This document shows positions 17,381-26,900 of a stretch of DNA of 64,000 nt, piece after piece; within the stretch, counting starts at the first letter, position 1, and every line of letters starts with the position of its first letter. Made by a program: the position numbers and the translations under genes. Source of the DNA: Paraburkholderia caffeinitolerans (GTDB taxonomy: Bacteria; Pseudomonadota; Gammaproteobacteria; Burkholderiales; Burkholderiaceae); the NCBI RefSeq assembly GCF_902859945.1, contig NZ_CADIKL010000035.1, positions 1-64,000 of the forward strand. Reading direction: 5' to 3'. A model generated the notes under the pieces. That model ran no database searches. It was not told the origin of the DNA and saw only the letters and a list, made by a program, of their open reading frames with translations.

Positions 17381-18010
17381 CTAGCGCTGTCCTTCCGCTG
17401 CGATCCGCACGGCCAGTCCGGCCAATACGGTTCCCATCAGATAGCGCTGAATCGCCAGCCATTTCGGGCGGCCGGACAGAAACGACGCAATCGTGCCCGC
17501 CGTGATGGCCGCGGTGGCGTTCACGCTGACCGAAAGCGCGATCTGCACCGCGCCCAGTGCGATGGATTGCGTGAGCACGCTGCCCTCGGCCGGGTCGATG
17601 AATTGCGGCAGCAGCGAGAGATACAGAATCGCCACCTTCGGGTTCAGCAAATTCGTGACGAAGCCCATGAGAAAAAGCTTGCGCGGCGGGTCGGGTGTCA
17701 GCTCCCGGACCTGGAACGGCGAGCGCCCGCCCGGCTTGAGCGTCTGCCACGCGAGCCAGGCCAGATAGAGCGCGCCGCCGAGACGCAGTGCGTCGTACGC
17801 AAACGGCACGGCCATCAGCAGGGCCGTGATGCCGAACGCGGCGCACAGCATGTAGAAAACGAAGCCGAGCGCGACCCCGCCGAGCGAAATGAGGCCCGCC
17901 TTGCGGCCCTGGCAGATCGAGCGCGAGATCAGATAGATCATGTTGGGTCCGGGCGTGAGCGCCATGCCGAGCGCAACGGCGGCAAAGGCGAGCAGCGGGG
18001 CGACATGCAT
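17381..18010 (-). CDS. LysE/RhtB-family amino-acid exporter
   Basis: A 209-aa inner-membrane protein with six hydrophobic segments. The N-terminal LGMALTPGPNMIYLISRSICQGRKAGL is the LysE/RhtB signature, and GFVTNLLNPKVAILYLSLLPQFI is the second conserved loop. Such proteins export amino acids or homoserine-lactone-like compounds. It converges on the CitMHS gene with 26 bases between and is not obviously part of either neighbour unit. Confidence 0.88.
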   Translation of the reverse strand: MHVAPLLAFAAVALGMALTPGPNMIYLISRSICQGRKAGLISLGGVALGFVFYMLCAAFGITALLMAVPFAYDALRLGGALYLAWLAWQTLKPGGRSPFQVRELTPDPPRKLFLMGFVTNLLNPKVAILYLSLLPQFIDPAEGSVLTQSIALGAVQIALSVSVNATAAITAGTIASFLSGRPKWLAIQRYLMGTVLAGLAVRIAAEGQR

Positions 18011-18202
18011 GGCGGGCTCCGTGGTCCTGAGAGTAAGGCGGCTGGAAAAGGCGGGGCACGAAGGGAGGGACCTGCGTGCATTAAGGCTATGGACGTGATT
18101 ATTTCATGCAAACGGCGCGCGCGTCCGGCTCGGCGTGAGGATTAGCCGTTCGGCCAAGCCGCGCTCGATGCGGATCCCGACGTGGATTCCGATGCGGGGC
18201 CT

Positions 18203-18236
18203 AATGCGCGGGGCTCAATGCGCGGGGCTCAATGCG
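18203..18236 (+). repeat. 14-bp tandem repeat at the 3' end of the Imm-like gene
   Basis: AATGCGCGGGGCTC occurs twice in tandem (18203-18216, 18217-18230) with a third partial copy and a degenerate one just upstream (18191-18202). The array crosses the stop codon of the neighbouring leftward gene, so changes in copy number could alter its C-terminus or 3' end. Confidence 0.75.
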
Positions 18237-18549
18237 ATGAACGCCTGCGCTCGGCTTCGCGGGCCTCGCGTGCGTGGGCGCGGTCGTGGAGTTGGCGGGA
18301 GAACAGCAGCATGCCCAGACGCCGCTGTCTTTCCTTCACGCTGCCGCCGATATTCTTCGGCGAATTCGGTTGCAGCGACCAGTAGAGCGCGAGCAGCCAG
18401 CCGAACACCGTCCAGCCGAGCACCGCGTTGAAGAGGGCAATCGTCAGCAGATCGTCGCGCAGGCGCCGCTCCGCGATCATCGCGGGCAGGAAATAGAGCG
18501 CGACGGCCGCCAGCAGAACAATGATCTCGAAGACGGAATGGCTCACCAT
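18229..18549 (-). CDS. superinfection-immunity (Imm)-like small membrane protein
   Basis: A 106-aa protein with two hydrophobic segments: residues 7-25 (VLLAAVALYFLPAMIAER) and 36-60 (IALFNAVLGWTVFGWLLALYW). The second segment, with its LFNxxLGWTxxGWxxAL pattern followed by a basic tail, matches the superinfection immunity family related to phage T4 Imm. In bacteria these are common short inner-membrane proteins of uncertain function, so phage exclusion here is inference. The ATG at 18549 gives the family's usual start; an upstream in-frame ATG at 18573 is possible. The C-terminus is Arg-rich and reads into a tandem repeat. Confidence 0.7.
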   Translation of the reverse strand: MVSHSVFEIIVLLAAVALYFLPAMIAERRLRDDLLTIALFNAVLGWTVFGWLLALYWSLQPNSPKNIGGSVKERQRRLGMLLFSRQLHDRAHAREAREAERRRSSH

Positions 18550-18737
18550 GGCCGGTTTCCCCCAACAGGGCATCCATCGCCCGAGGGTTCATTGTCGCGC
18601 GGATCGGCCTCGCGCGCACGATGCGCCTGGCCCACCCCTGGCCGAATGGCCAGCACATGGCGCGTTTGCGCCAAAGGCCTGCCGGCACAAGGTGTTCGGG
18701 TCTATGATTCAAGCTTTCCCCGCACGGTATTCGCACC

Positions 18738-20198
18738 ATGAGCTCAGACACCACAGAGGACATCCGGCAACTGGATCACGACGCCTTGCGCGCGTTCGTG
18801 GAGCGCAAGTGGAACGACGAAATCGTCCCGGCGCTGACCGACTACATCGCGGTGCCTGCGAAGAGCCCGGCCTTCGATGCCGACTGGGCGAAGCACGGCT
18901 ATCTCGAGCGCGTCGTGCAGGACGCCGCGAAGTGGGCCGAAACGCAGCCCGTGCGCGGCCTGAAGCTCGAAATCGTCCGGCTGCCGGGCCGCACGCCGGT
19001 GATCTTCTTCGAGGTGCCGGCCACGCGCTCGGGCAGCAGCGAGACCGTCGTGCTGTACGGCCACCTCGACAAGCAGCCCGAATTCGCCGGCTGGCGCAAC
19101 GACCTCGGGCCCTGGTCGCCCAAGCTCGAAGACGGCCGCCTCTATGGGCGCGGCGGTGCCGACGACGGTTACGCCATCTACGCGAGCGTCACGGCGCTGG
19201 CCGCGCTCGACGCCCAGGGCATCGAGCGTCCGCGCTGTGTGGGCCTCATCGAGACTTGCGAGGAGTCGGGCAGCTACGACCTGCTGCCGTATGTCGACGC
19301 GCTGCGCGAGCGACTCGGCACGGTCGGGCTCGTGGTCTGCCTCGACTCGGGGGCGGGCAATTACGACCAGCTCTGGCTGACCACCTCGCTGCGCGGTCTC
19401 GTGTCGGGCGATCTGGAAGTCGAGGTGCTCGAAGAGGGCATCCACTCTGGATCGTATGGAGGCATTGCGCCGTCGAGCTTCCGCGTGATGCGCCAGTTGT
19501 TCGAACGCCTGGAAGACGCGGCGAGCGGGACGCTTCTGCCCAAGGGCTTTCATTGCGCGATTCCGTCCACGCGTCTGGCCGAGGCCGAGGCCACGGCAAA
19601 GATTCTGGGCGACAGCGTCTGGAAGGGCCTGCCCTGGACGTGCGGTCAGGACGGCCGTCCCGTGCTGCCCAAGACCACCGACCCGACGCAGACGCTGCTC
19701 GATTCGACGTGGCGGCCCTCGCTTTCGGTGACCGGCGCGGCCGGATTGCCCGCGCTCGCCGACGCCGGCAACGTGCTGCGTCCGCGCACGGCGTTCAAGC
19801 TTTCGCTGCGGCTTCCGCCGCTGGTGGAGGCCTCTCAAGCCGTCGCCGAACTGAAGGCGCTGCTCGAATTCGATCCGCCTTATAACGCGAAGGTCACGTT
19901 CAAGCCGGACACGGGCTCGGCCAACGGCTGGAGCGCGCCGGAACTCGCGCCGTGGCTCACGCAGGCGCTCAACGCGGCATCGCGCACGCATTTCGGCGCC
20001 GACTGCGCGTATCTCGGGCAGGGCGGCACGATTCCGCTGATGAACGTCCTGCAGGCGGGCTTCCCGAAGTCGCAGTTCATGGTCTGCGGCGTGCTCGGCC
20101 CGAAGTCGAACGCGCACGGGCCGAACGAGTTCCTGCACGTGCCGTATGCGAAGAAGCTCACCGCTACGGTGGCCGAGGTGATCGCTTCGGCGCCTTGA
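18738..20198 (+). CDS. M20-family metallopeptidase (dipeptidase-like)
   Basis: A 486-aa zinc peptidase. Metal and catalytic residues are in order: H109 and D111 (LYGHLDKQ), D142 (GRGGADDG), E175-E176 (ETCEESGS) and a late histidine in NAHGPNEF. The length and the GRGGADDGYA motif resemble the M20 dipeptidase/carnosinase group rather than ArgE or acetyl-lysine deacylases. It is cytosolic (no signal peptide) and probably cleaves dipeptides. It stands alone, divergent from the Imm-like gene and convergent with cadR. Confidence 0.9.
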   Translation: MSSDTTEDIRQLDHDALRAFVERKWNDEIVPALTDYIAVPAKSPAFDADWAKHGYLERVVQDAAKWAETQPVRGLKLEIVRLPGRTPVIFFEVPATRSGSSETVVLYGHLDKQPEFAGWRNDLGPWSPKLEDGRLYGRGGADDGYAIYASVTALAALDAQGIERPRCVGLIETCEESGSYDLLPYVDALRERLGTVGLVVCLDSGAGNYDQLWLTTSLRGLVSGDLEVEVLEEGIHSGSYGGIAPSSFRVMRQLFERLEDAASGTLLPKGFHCAIPSTRLAEAEATAKILGDSVWKGLPWTCGQDGRPVLPKTTDPTQTLLDSTWRPSLSVTGAAGLPALADAGNVLRPRTAFKLSLRLPPLVEASQAVAELKALLEFDPPYNAKVTFKPDTGSANGWSAPELAPWLTQALNAASRTHFGADCAYLGQGGTIPLMNVLQAGFPKSQFMVCGVLGPKSNAHGPNEFLHVPYAKKLTATVAEVIASAP

Positions 20199-20233
20199 GT
20201 GGCAAGTGAGGAGGTAAATGCGGGGGTAAATGC

Positions 20234-20284
20234 GGGCCTGAACAGGCCCAGTGGCCGAAATCCGGGGCAGGATCCGGGTTTCGG
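20234..20284. terminator. paired hairpins between the convergent M20 and cadR genes
   Basis: Two adjacent stems: GGGCCTG/CAGGCCC (20234-20249, 2-base loop) and an 11-bp stem (20255-20265 with 20274-20284, one G-U pair, 8-base loop). They lie in the 100-base gap between two converging genes, and the second could end transcripts from both sides. No long T tract. Just before them TAAATGCGGG is duplicated. Confidence 0.5.
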
Positions 20285-20298
20285 CGTGTTCTCGTGCC

Positions 20299-20757
20299 TT
20301 ACTTCTTGGTTGCCGCCTCGTCGTGCGCGGCTTCCGCGTGACACGAGCAGTTTTCCTCGTCGATCGGCTGTTCGAGGTTCTTCATGATGCCGCACTCGGC
20401 GCTGCTGCTGTGGTGGGCATGGCAGCTCTCGCGCAGCGTCCGCAATTGCTGTTCGAGCATGCGCATCGACTCGACCTGCTCGTGAATGCGCGCGATCTGG
20501 CAATCGATTAGCTGATTGACTTCGTCGCAGGGCTGGCTCGGGTCGGCCTGGTAGCGCCGCAGCATGCGGATATCGACCAGACCGATGCCGAGCGAGCGGC
20601 AATGGCGGATGAAGTTCAGCTGCGCGGCGTGCGCGCCCGTGTAGCTGCGGTATCCGTTGGTTTCGCGCTCCGGTTCGTCCAGCAGACCTTCGCGTTCGTA
20701 AAAGCGCACCGTTTCGACGTCGCAATGCGCCTGGCGTGCCAGTTCGCCGATTCTCAT
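20299..20757 (-). CDS. cadR: CadR, MerR-family Cd(II)/Pb(II)-responsive regulator
   Basis: A 152-aa MerR regulator. The N-terminal winged helix starts MRIGELARQAHCDVETVRFYEREGLL; the dimer helix carries C77 (QPCDEV) and C112 (ESCHAHH), with a further cysteine at C122. This is nearly the C77/C112/C119 set that binds cadmium in Pseudomonas CadR. A Cys/His-rich tail (ENCSCHAEAAH) could hold extra metal, as in CadR. It is divergent from the metal ATPase, and the shared 83-base gap holds a classical MerR operator-promoter. Confidence 0.92.
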   Translation of the reverse strand: MRIGELARQAHCDVETVRFYEREGLLDEPERETNGYRSYTGAHAAQLNFIRHCRSLGIGLVDIRMLRRYQADPSQPCDEVNQLIDCQIARIHEQVESMRMLEQQLRTLRESCHAHHSSSAECGIMKNLEQPIDEENCSCHAEAAHDEAATKK

Positions 20758-20780
20758 GGTCGCAGTTCTCCAAAAATGGC

Positions 20781-20811
20781 TTGACCCTGTAGCGACTACA
20801 GGCTGTCTAAT
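20781..20811 (+). promoter_or_regulatory. MerR-type promoter and CadR operator for cadA
   Basis: TTGACC (20781-20786) and TCTAAT (20806-20811) are separated by 19 bases, the lengthened spacing typical of MerR-controlled promoters. The spacer contains the perfect dyad CCTGTAG-CGA-CTACAGG (20786-20802), which fits the cadmium/lead-type operator. It faces the ATPase gene, 29 bases before its start. Confidence 0.9.
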
Positions 20812-20840
20812 GATTCTGTCACTTTTGGGAGAATTCGGCC

Positions 20841-23453
20841 ATGGTCCAGGCTTTCTGGTCGCGGTTTGTGCCCGCGCAACGCCTGCGGGCGCGCGAAGAC
20901 GAGCGGGGCGTAGCGGCGTCGGGCTCGACGGAATCGGCGGTGCTGCTTGATGAAGCGGTGAACAAGAAGCACGCGGGCGGCTGCGATCACGCGCATGCGG
21001 ATGCGCGCGAGGCGAGCGGTCACGGCCATGACCACGCGCATGATCATGAGCACGGGCAGGCGTGCAGCCATGATCACGGCGATGACCATGCGCACGACCA
21101 CGACCATAGCCACGGCCAGGCCTGCAGTCACGACCACGCTGCCGGCCACGATCACGATCACGATCATGGCCATGATCATTCACATGACCACGGCCACGAA
21201 TCCGCCTCCTGCTGCGCCGGCGCTGCCGCGCTGCAATCCACGCGCGCCGCGCCGGCGAGCGCGCCGGAAGGCGCGCAGCGCGCACGCTACCGCATCGAGA
21301 ACATGGATTGCCCGACCGAGGAGCGGCTCATCCGCAAGCGCCTCGAGCCGATGCCGGGCGTCGTGCGTCTCGACTTCGATCTGCTCGCGCGCGAGCTGAC
21401 GCTCTACCACCGGCTGCCCGACGCGAAGCCGTTCGAAGCCGCGCTGCGCTCGCTCGACATGGCGCCGCGCCTGCTAGACGATGCCGCGCCAGCCGGCGCG
21501 AGCGCGCAAGAACCGGCGCGCGGCCCCAGCCTCGCGCTGCGCCAGAAGCTGCTGCTCGCCGCGAGCGGCGTCGCGGCGGCCGCCGCCGAGGTGCTCGCGT
21601 GGAGCACGGGCCACGAGACCGGCGTGCCGGTGCTCGTCTGCACGGTGGTCTCGCTGTTGTGCGCAGGCTTGCCGACGCTGCGCAAAGGCTGGGTCGCGCT
21701 CAAGAATTTCACGATCAACATCTATTTCCTGATGTCGCTCGCGGTCGCGGGCGCCGTCATCATCGGCAAGTGGCCCGAGGCGGCCATGGTTGTGTTCCTG
21801 TTTGCGCTCGCCGAGGAAATCGAGGCGCTGTCGCTCGAACGCGCGCGTCAGGCGATCCGCTCGCTTACCGCGCTCGCGCCCGAAACCGCCGAGGTGTGGA
21901 TGCAACAGGCGCCTGAACAGCAGGCACAGCAGCCCGGCGAATGGCGCACCCGCGCGGTGGCCGAAGTGGCCGTGGGCGAGCGCATCCGCGTGCGCACGGG
22001 CGAGCGCGTGCCGGTCGATGCGCGCGTGGCCACGGGCCGCGCGGCGCTCGATCAGGCGCCCATCACCGGCGAGAGCCTGCCCGTCGACAAGGCCGAGGGC
22101 GATGCGCTCTACGCGGGCAGCATCGTCGTCGACGGCGTCGTGGAGGCGGTCGTCACCGCCGCCGCGCGCGACAGCACGCTCGCACGCATTGCGGCGGCGG
22201 TTCAGGAAGCCCAGGCGCAGCGCGCGCCGACCCAGCGCTTCGTCGATCAGTTCGCGCGCTACTACACGCCCGCCGTGGTCGTGCTTGCCGCGCTGATCGC
22301 AATCGCGGTGCCGCTCGTGTTCGGCGGCGCTTGGAGCGCGTGGATTTACAAGGCGCTCGTGCTGCTCGTGATCGCGTGCCCGTGCGCGCTCGTGGTCTCG
22401 ACGCCGGTGACGGTCGTGAGCGGCCTAGCGGCCGCCGCGCGCAACGGCATGCTCGTGAAGGGCGGCGTGTGGCTCGAACGCGGGCGTCTGCTCAAGGCCG
22501 TCGCGCTCGACAAGACCGGCACGCTTACGCGCGGCGCGCCGGTGCTCACCGACACGCTCGCGCTGGCGGCGCTGCCCGTGGACGAGGCCTTGCGCCTTGC
22601 CGCGAGCCTCGACGATGCGAGCACCCATCCGGTCGCGCGCGCGGTCGTTGCGGGCTGGCGCGAGCGCGCCACGCAGACTGAGCAGGCGGTGCTGGCCCCT
22701 ATCGACAACTTCGCGGTGCTCAACGGTCTCGGCGTGACGGGGCGCATCGGCGGCGAGGCTTGGCATCTGGGCAATCATCGGCTGGTCGAGTCGCTGGGGC
22801 TGTGCTCGCCGGAACTCGAAGCGCAGCTTGCGCAGTTCGAAGCGGCGGGCAAGACCGCCATCGTGCTGTGCTCGCCGCGGGAGCCGGTGGCGCTGTTCGC
22901 GGTGGCCGACGCGGTGCGGCCCGAGAGCGTGCCCGCCGTGCGTGCGCTCAAGCAACTGGGCGTGACGCCGGTGATGCTGACCGGCGACAACCCGACGACG
23001 GCGCGCTCGATCGCGGCGCAACTCGGCATCGACGACGCGCGCGGCAATCTACTGCCGCAGGACAAGCAGGATGCGGTCGCGGCGCTCTCGGCGCAGCACG
23101 GCATGACGGCGATGGTCGGCGACGGCGTGAACGACGCGCCCGCGCTCGCGCGCGCCGACATCGGTTTTGCGATGGGCGCGGCCGGCACCGCGACGGCGCT
23201 CGAAACCGCCGATGTCGCGATCATGGACGACGACCCGCGCAAGATCGCGGCGTTCATTGGGCTGAGCCGCAAGGTGGCGGGCGTGCTTACGCAGAACATC
23301 GCGCTCGCGCTGGTGATCAAGGCGGTGTTTCTCGTGTTGGCGCTGGCGGGCGAGGCGACCCTGTGGATGGCCGTGTTCGCGGACGTGGGCGCGAGCCTGC
23401 TGGTCGTCGCCAACGGGCTGCGGGTGCGGCGGCATTTCGCAGGGCGTGCGTAG
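20841..23453 (+). CDS. cadA: P1B-type Cd/Zn/Pb-exporting ATPase (CadA/ZntA) with a His-rich N-terminal tail
   Basis: An 870-aa heavy-metal pump. Residues 44-119 hold 27 histidines in HDH/HGH runs, with HGQACSHDH duplicated exactly at 71-79 and 91-99, and CC at 124-125. The metal-binding domain (about 148-215) has NMDCPTEE in place of GMxCxxC, as in the ZntA/CadA group. The membrane motif CPC is at 513-515, D557 in DKTGTLT is phosphorylated, and GDGVNDAPAL is the hinge. It exports Zn(II), Cd(II) or Pb(II) from the cytosol. The ATG follows GGGAG by 9 bases. Expression should be induced through the CadR operator just upstream. Confidence 0.95.
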   Translation: MVQAFWSRFVPAQRLRAREDERGVAASGSTESAVLLDEAVNKKHAGGCDHAHADAREASGHGHDHAHDHEHGQACSHDHGDDHAHDHDHSHGQACSHDHAAGHDHDHDHGHDHSHDHGHESASCCAGAAALQSTRAAPASAPEGAQRARYRIENMDCPTEERLIRKRLEPMPGVVRLDFDLLARELTLYHRLPDAKPFEAALRSLDMAPRLLDDAAPAGASAQEPARGPSLALRQKLLLAASGVAAAAAEVLAWSTGHETGVPVLVCTVVSLLCAGLPTLRKGWVALKNFTINIYFLMSLAVAGAVIIGKWPEAAMVVFLFALAEEIEALSLERARQAIRSLTALAPETAEVWMQQAPEQQAQQPGEWRTRAVAEVAVGERIRVRTGERVPVDARVATGRAALDQAPITGESLPVDKAEGDALYAGSIVVDGVVEAVVTAAARDSTLARIAAAVQEAQAQRAPTQRFVDQFARYYTPAVVVLAALIAIAVPLVFGGAWSAWIYKALVLLVIACPCALVVSTPVTVVSGLAAAARNGMLVKGGVWLERGRLLKAVALDKTGTLTRGAPVLTDTLALAALPVDEALRLAASLDDASTHPVARAVVAGWRERATQTEQAVLAPIDNFAVLNGLGVTGRIGGEAWHLGNHRLVESLGLCSPELEAQLAQFEAAGKTAIVLCSPREPVALFAVADAVRPESVPAVRALKQLGVTPVMLTGDNPTTARSIAAQLGIDDARGNLLPQDKQDAVAALSAQHGMTAMVGDGVNDAPALARADIGFAMGAAGTATALETADVAIMDDDPRKIAAFIGLSRKVAGVLTQNIALALVIKAVFLVLALAGEATLWMAVFADVGASLLVVANGLRVRRHFAGRA

Positions 23454-23467
23454 TGGGGTGCCGGCGT

Positions 23468-23836
23468 ATGAACAAGGCATCTTTCGGACTACTCTTCGTC
23501 ATGCTGTATGTCGGCGCGACCATTCCCGCGCATGCCGGGCAGAAAACACTTCGCTCGCCAGAGCGCGGCGTGCTGTGCGACCGCTACTTCTGTGCCGACG
23601 ATCAAGGCATTTCACGCGCGCTGACCGAGAAGTACCTTGGCCAGCGCGCCGCCAGGAAGGTGTTTTCCCAGGGCGATTTCGACCTCACCGAGTTCACTTT
23701 TGCCAACGGCATCTTCTGTGACGTGAAAGAGCGGTTGTGCCGTCAGGATCGTTACTACGGCGCAGACGGCAGGCGCAGTGGCGCCGTGTCCGGGAAGTAC
23801 ACGGGACTGCTGTTTGGCAATAGATCAGGAAAGTAA
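23468..23836 (+). CDS. Fels1/YcgJ-family secreted protein
   Basis: A 122-aa protein with a signal peptide (about residues 1-23, ending AHA-GQ). The mature part carries GVLCDRYFCADDQGISR and FTFANGIFCDVKERLCRQDRYY, the double-cysteine pattern of the Fels-1 prophage protein-like family that includes E. coli YcgJ. Four cysteines in the periplasm probably form disulfides. The function of the family is unknown. It begins 15 bases after cadA in the same direction, so co-expression with metal efflux is plausible. Confidence 0.8.
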   Translation: MNKASFGLLFVMLYVGATIPAHAGQKTLRSPERGVLCDRYFCADDQGISRALTEKYLGQRAARKVFSQGDFDLTEFTFANGIFCDVKERLCRQDRYYGADGRRSGAVSGKYTGLLFGNRSGK

Positions 23837-23961
23837 GGCGCCGGCACCGGCCAGCCAATATCCGGCTGGCAAGCCACATATGCAACTAACAGCCTACCCC
23901 GCGCGCTCGCAGCCAATCCACTTCACGGTGGCACCGAAAGCAGCCGGAGCACTCACGCGCG

Positions 23962-26900
23962 TCACAAGCTCGACGAGCCGCCCCCAAAGCGAGCAAGGGC
24001 GGTGCGCAGCACGCTTCGCATCGCCTCGTCGAAATCGCCGAGAAATTCGCAGCGGCCTGCAACCAGCGTCGCAACAGGCACGCCGTCACGAAACACGATG
24101 CGGTTGCCCGCGACCGCCGGCACTTTCTCCCCGGGCAGCACGGTGCCGACCAGGTTGAGCGGATCCGATGCGGCGATGCAGACCAGCGCAGCCTCTTCGC
24201 TTCGCGCCTCGCTCGCGAAGTTGCCCGCACCGCCGCGCCGACGCACGTCGCGCAGCAGCGCGACGGCCTCGGGCAGGGCGAATTGTTCGCCCGAGAGGCC
24301 CGTGACGAATCGGCCGCCGCGCAAGTCGCCGCGCGCCTCCAGGCGGTGCATCACGCGCAGCAGGTCTCGCCACGGCGGCAGCCACGGCGCTTCGCGCGCC
24401 AGCAATTGCCAGCACACCACGCCGTAGCGGCGCAGCAGCACGTTCACGACGTGCTCCAGCAGATCGGCATCGGCGGGAGGGCGGCGCAATGGCGTTGGGC
24501 TCGTTGCGCGCGCCGCCAAGGGCTCCCCGGCTTCCGGCAGCGCCATCCGTCGCAGCACCGCCCAGCGCCCGGCGTCGCCCATGCCGCCCACGAGCGGCCC
24601 GAAACCGCGCGGGCGCCGTCGTCCGTAATGTCCGTGCGCATGGCGCTTCGCCGCCGGGCGCACCAGCGCGCGCAGCCCCGCGAAGCTGTCGGCATTCACG
24701 AGTCCGGCGGCCACCAGTTCGCCGAGCGCGTTTTCCAGTTCCACGCCAAGCAAGTGTGCATCGGCGGCCAGTTCGTCGAAGAACATCGCGCCGTGGCGCA
24801 GCAGCGCCTCGTGGACGCGCCGCGCACGTGCCGAAAGCTCTGTTGCTTCAGGCGTTTCGATAAGCGCCGTCCAACGCGCCAACTCGCGGCGCGGCAGCAG
24901 CACGACGGGCGTGCTGCGCACCGTCGACGTCGCCGCGCGCGCCGGCAGCCTCGCCCAGGCGAGCTGTCCCGAGCGGCATAGCTCGTCGAGCAGCATCGGC
25001 GTGTAATCGTCGATGCGCACGGGCAGGATCTCGTCCTCCCACGCGAGCGCCGAAGCCTCCCAGCCTTCCAGTTGCCCGAGCATGGCCGCGAGCGCGTCGC
25101 GATCCGAGCCGTGCGCACTCGTGGCCACGTGCTGCCACTCGAACAGGAAGCGCATGAAATCGCTCCGCTCGACCGGCTCGATCTCGCGTCGCAGCTTGCG
25201 CACCGTGTAGCGGTGGATGCGCGCGAGCAGGTGGCGTTCGCACCATTCCTCTTCGTGTGCGCCCGGCGTGAAGCGGCCGCGCATGACCGTGCCTTCGGCT
25301 TCGAGCCGCGTGAGCGCAAGCGCGGCCACGCTCGCCTCCAGCGCGAGCGGCCGCGCGATTTGCGCAACTGTCAGGGGGCCGAATCCGGACAGCCGCGCAC
25401 GTACGATCTCGACGAGCGCGGTGTCCTCGCTCCACGGTTCGCCGCGCGGTGCGTCAACGCTGGCGAGCGGGGCGAGCGGCGGTTCGCACTGCGCCTGCGG
25501 ATAGATCGCGCGCACGCAGGCGAGCCGCTCGATGCTCACCCACAGCGCGTCGTGCTCCGCTACCGGCATGTCCGCGACCGGCATGCGCGTCGCGCGTCCG
25601 GCGCCGGCCAGCCCGGCGAGCCATGCGCTCCAGCCGTGCGCGTGCGCCTCGCTGTCGGCCAGCACGCCGAGCGTGTTGAGCGCGTCGTGCAGTTCATCGG
25701 CGTCGCGCACCTGGGGCCAGGCCTCCTCGCGCACGCTCGCGATCGCCTCGGGATCGAGCGCGCCCATGTCGTCCACGGACTCGGGGTCGCGGAAGCGGCG
25801 TGACAGCACCGCCTGGGTGCGACGCTCTTCGAGCGGCGCGTCGTCGAGGAACGCATAGGGGCGCGCGCTCAGAATCTCCGCTGCGAGCGGCGAGGGCGCG
25901 GGCAATTCGCGCGTCACGAGCCGCACCTCGCGCGACTCGATGCGGTGCAGCAGCGCGAGCCATGCTTCGGTGTCCATCGCATCGTGAAGGCAGTCGTCGA
26001 GCGTTTGATCGACGAGCGGATGGCGCGGAATCTCGCGCTCGCCCGCGAGGTTCTCGACGCATGCGACCTGGTCGGGGAACACCGCCGCGAGCAGGTCTTC
26101 GCTGCGCATGCGCTGGATTTGCGGCGGCGTCTTGCGTCCGCCGGTCTGGCGCGGCAGCGCGAGCGCGGTGGTGGCGTTCCAGCGCCAGCGCACGCCGAAG
26201 AGGGGCGCGTCGAGCAGCGCCTGCACCAGCAAATGCTCGGCGCTGTTCGAATGCAGGTAGCGCCACACCTCGTCGAGCGCGAAGCTGTGCGCGTGCGTGA
26301 GCGAGAGGATGATGGCGTCCTCGGTGGCGGCCGCTTGCAATTCGAAGTTGAACTGGCGGCAAAAGCGCTTGCGCAGCGTGAGGCCCCACGCGCGGTTCAC
26401 GCGGCTGCCGAACGGCGCGTGGATCACCAGTTGCGTGCCGCCCGCTTCGTCGAAGAAGCGCTCCATCACGAGCGTGTCCTGGGTCGGCAGGACGGTGAGC
26501 GCGGCGCGGGCGCGCGCGAGGTATTCGACGATCTGCCGCGCGGGAGCATCGCCGAGGATCAGCGTGTCGGCGAGCCATGCCGTCGCGCGCTCGATGGCGG
26601 CGGAATTAGTTGCGTCGTCAACGGCATGCGCGCCGAGTGCCGCGTCGATCTGGCTACGCAAGCGCGAGATCGCGAACGACAGTTCATCGCTGCGGCCCGG
26701 CGCCTCGCCGAGCCAGAACGGGATGTTGGGCGGCTGGCCTTGCGCGTCTTCCACGCGCACGCGTCCCGCCTCGATGCGCAGGATCCGGTACGAGGCGTTG
26801 CCGAGCTGGAACACGTCGCCCGCGAGGCTTTCGACTGCGAAGTCCTCGTTCACGGTGCCGATCTGCACGCCTTGCGGTTCGAGCAGCACGGCATAGTCGG

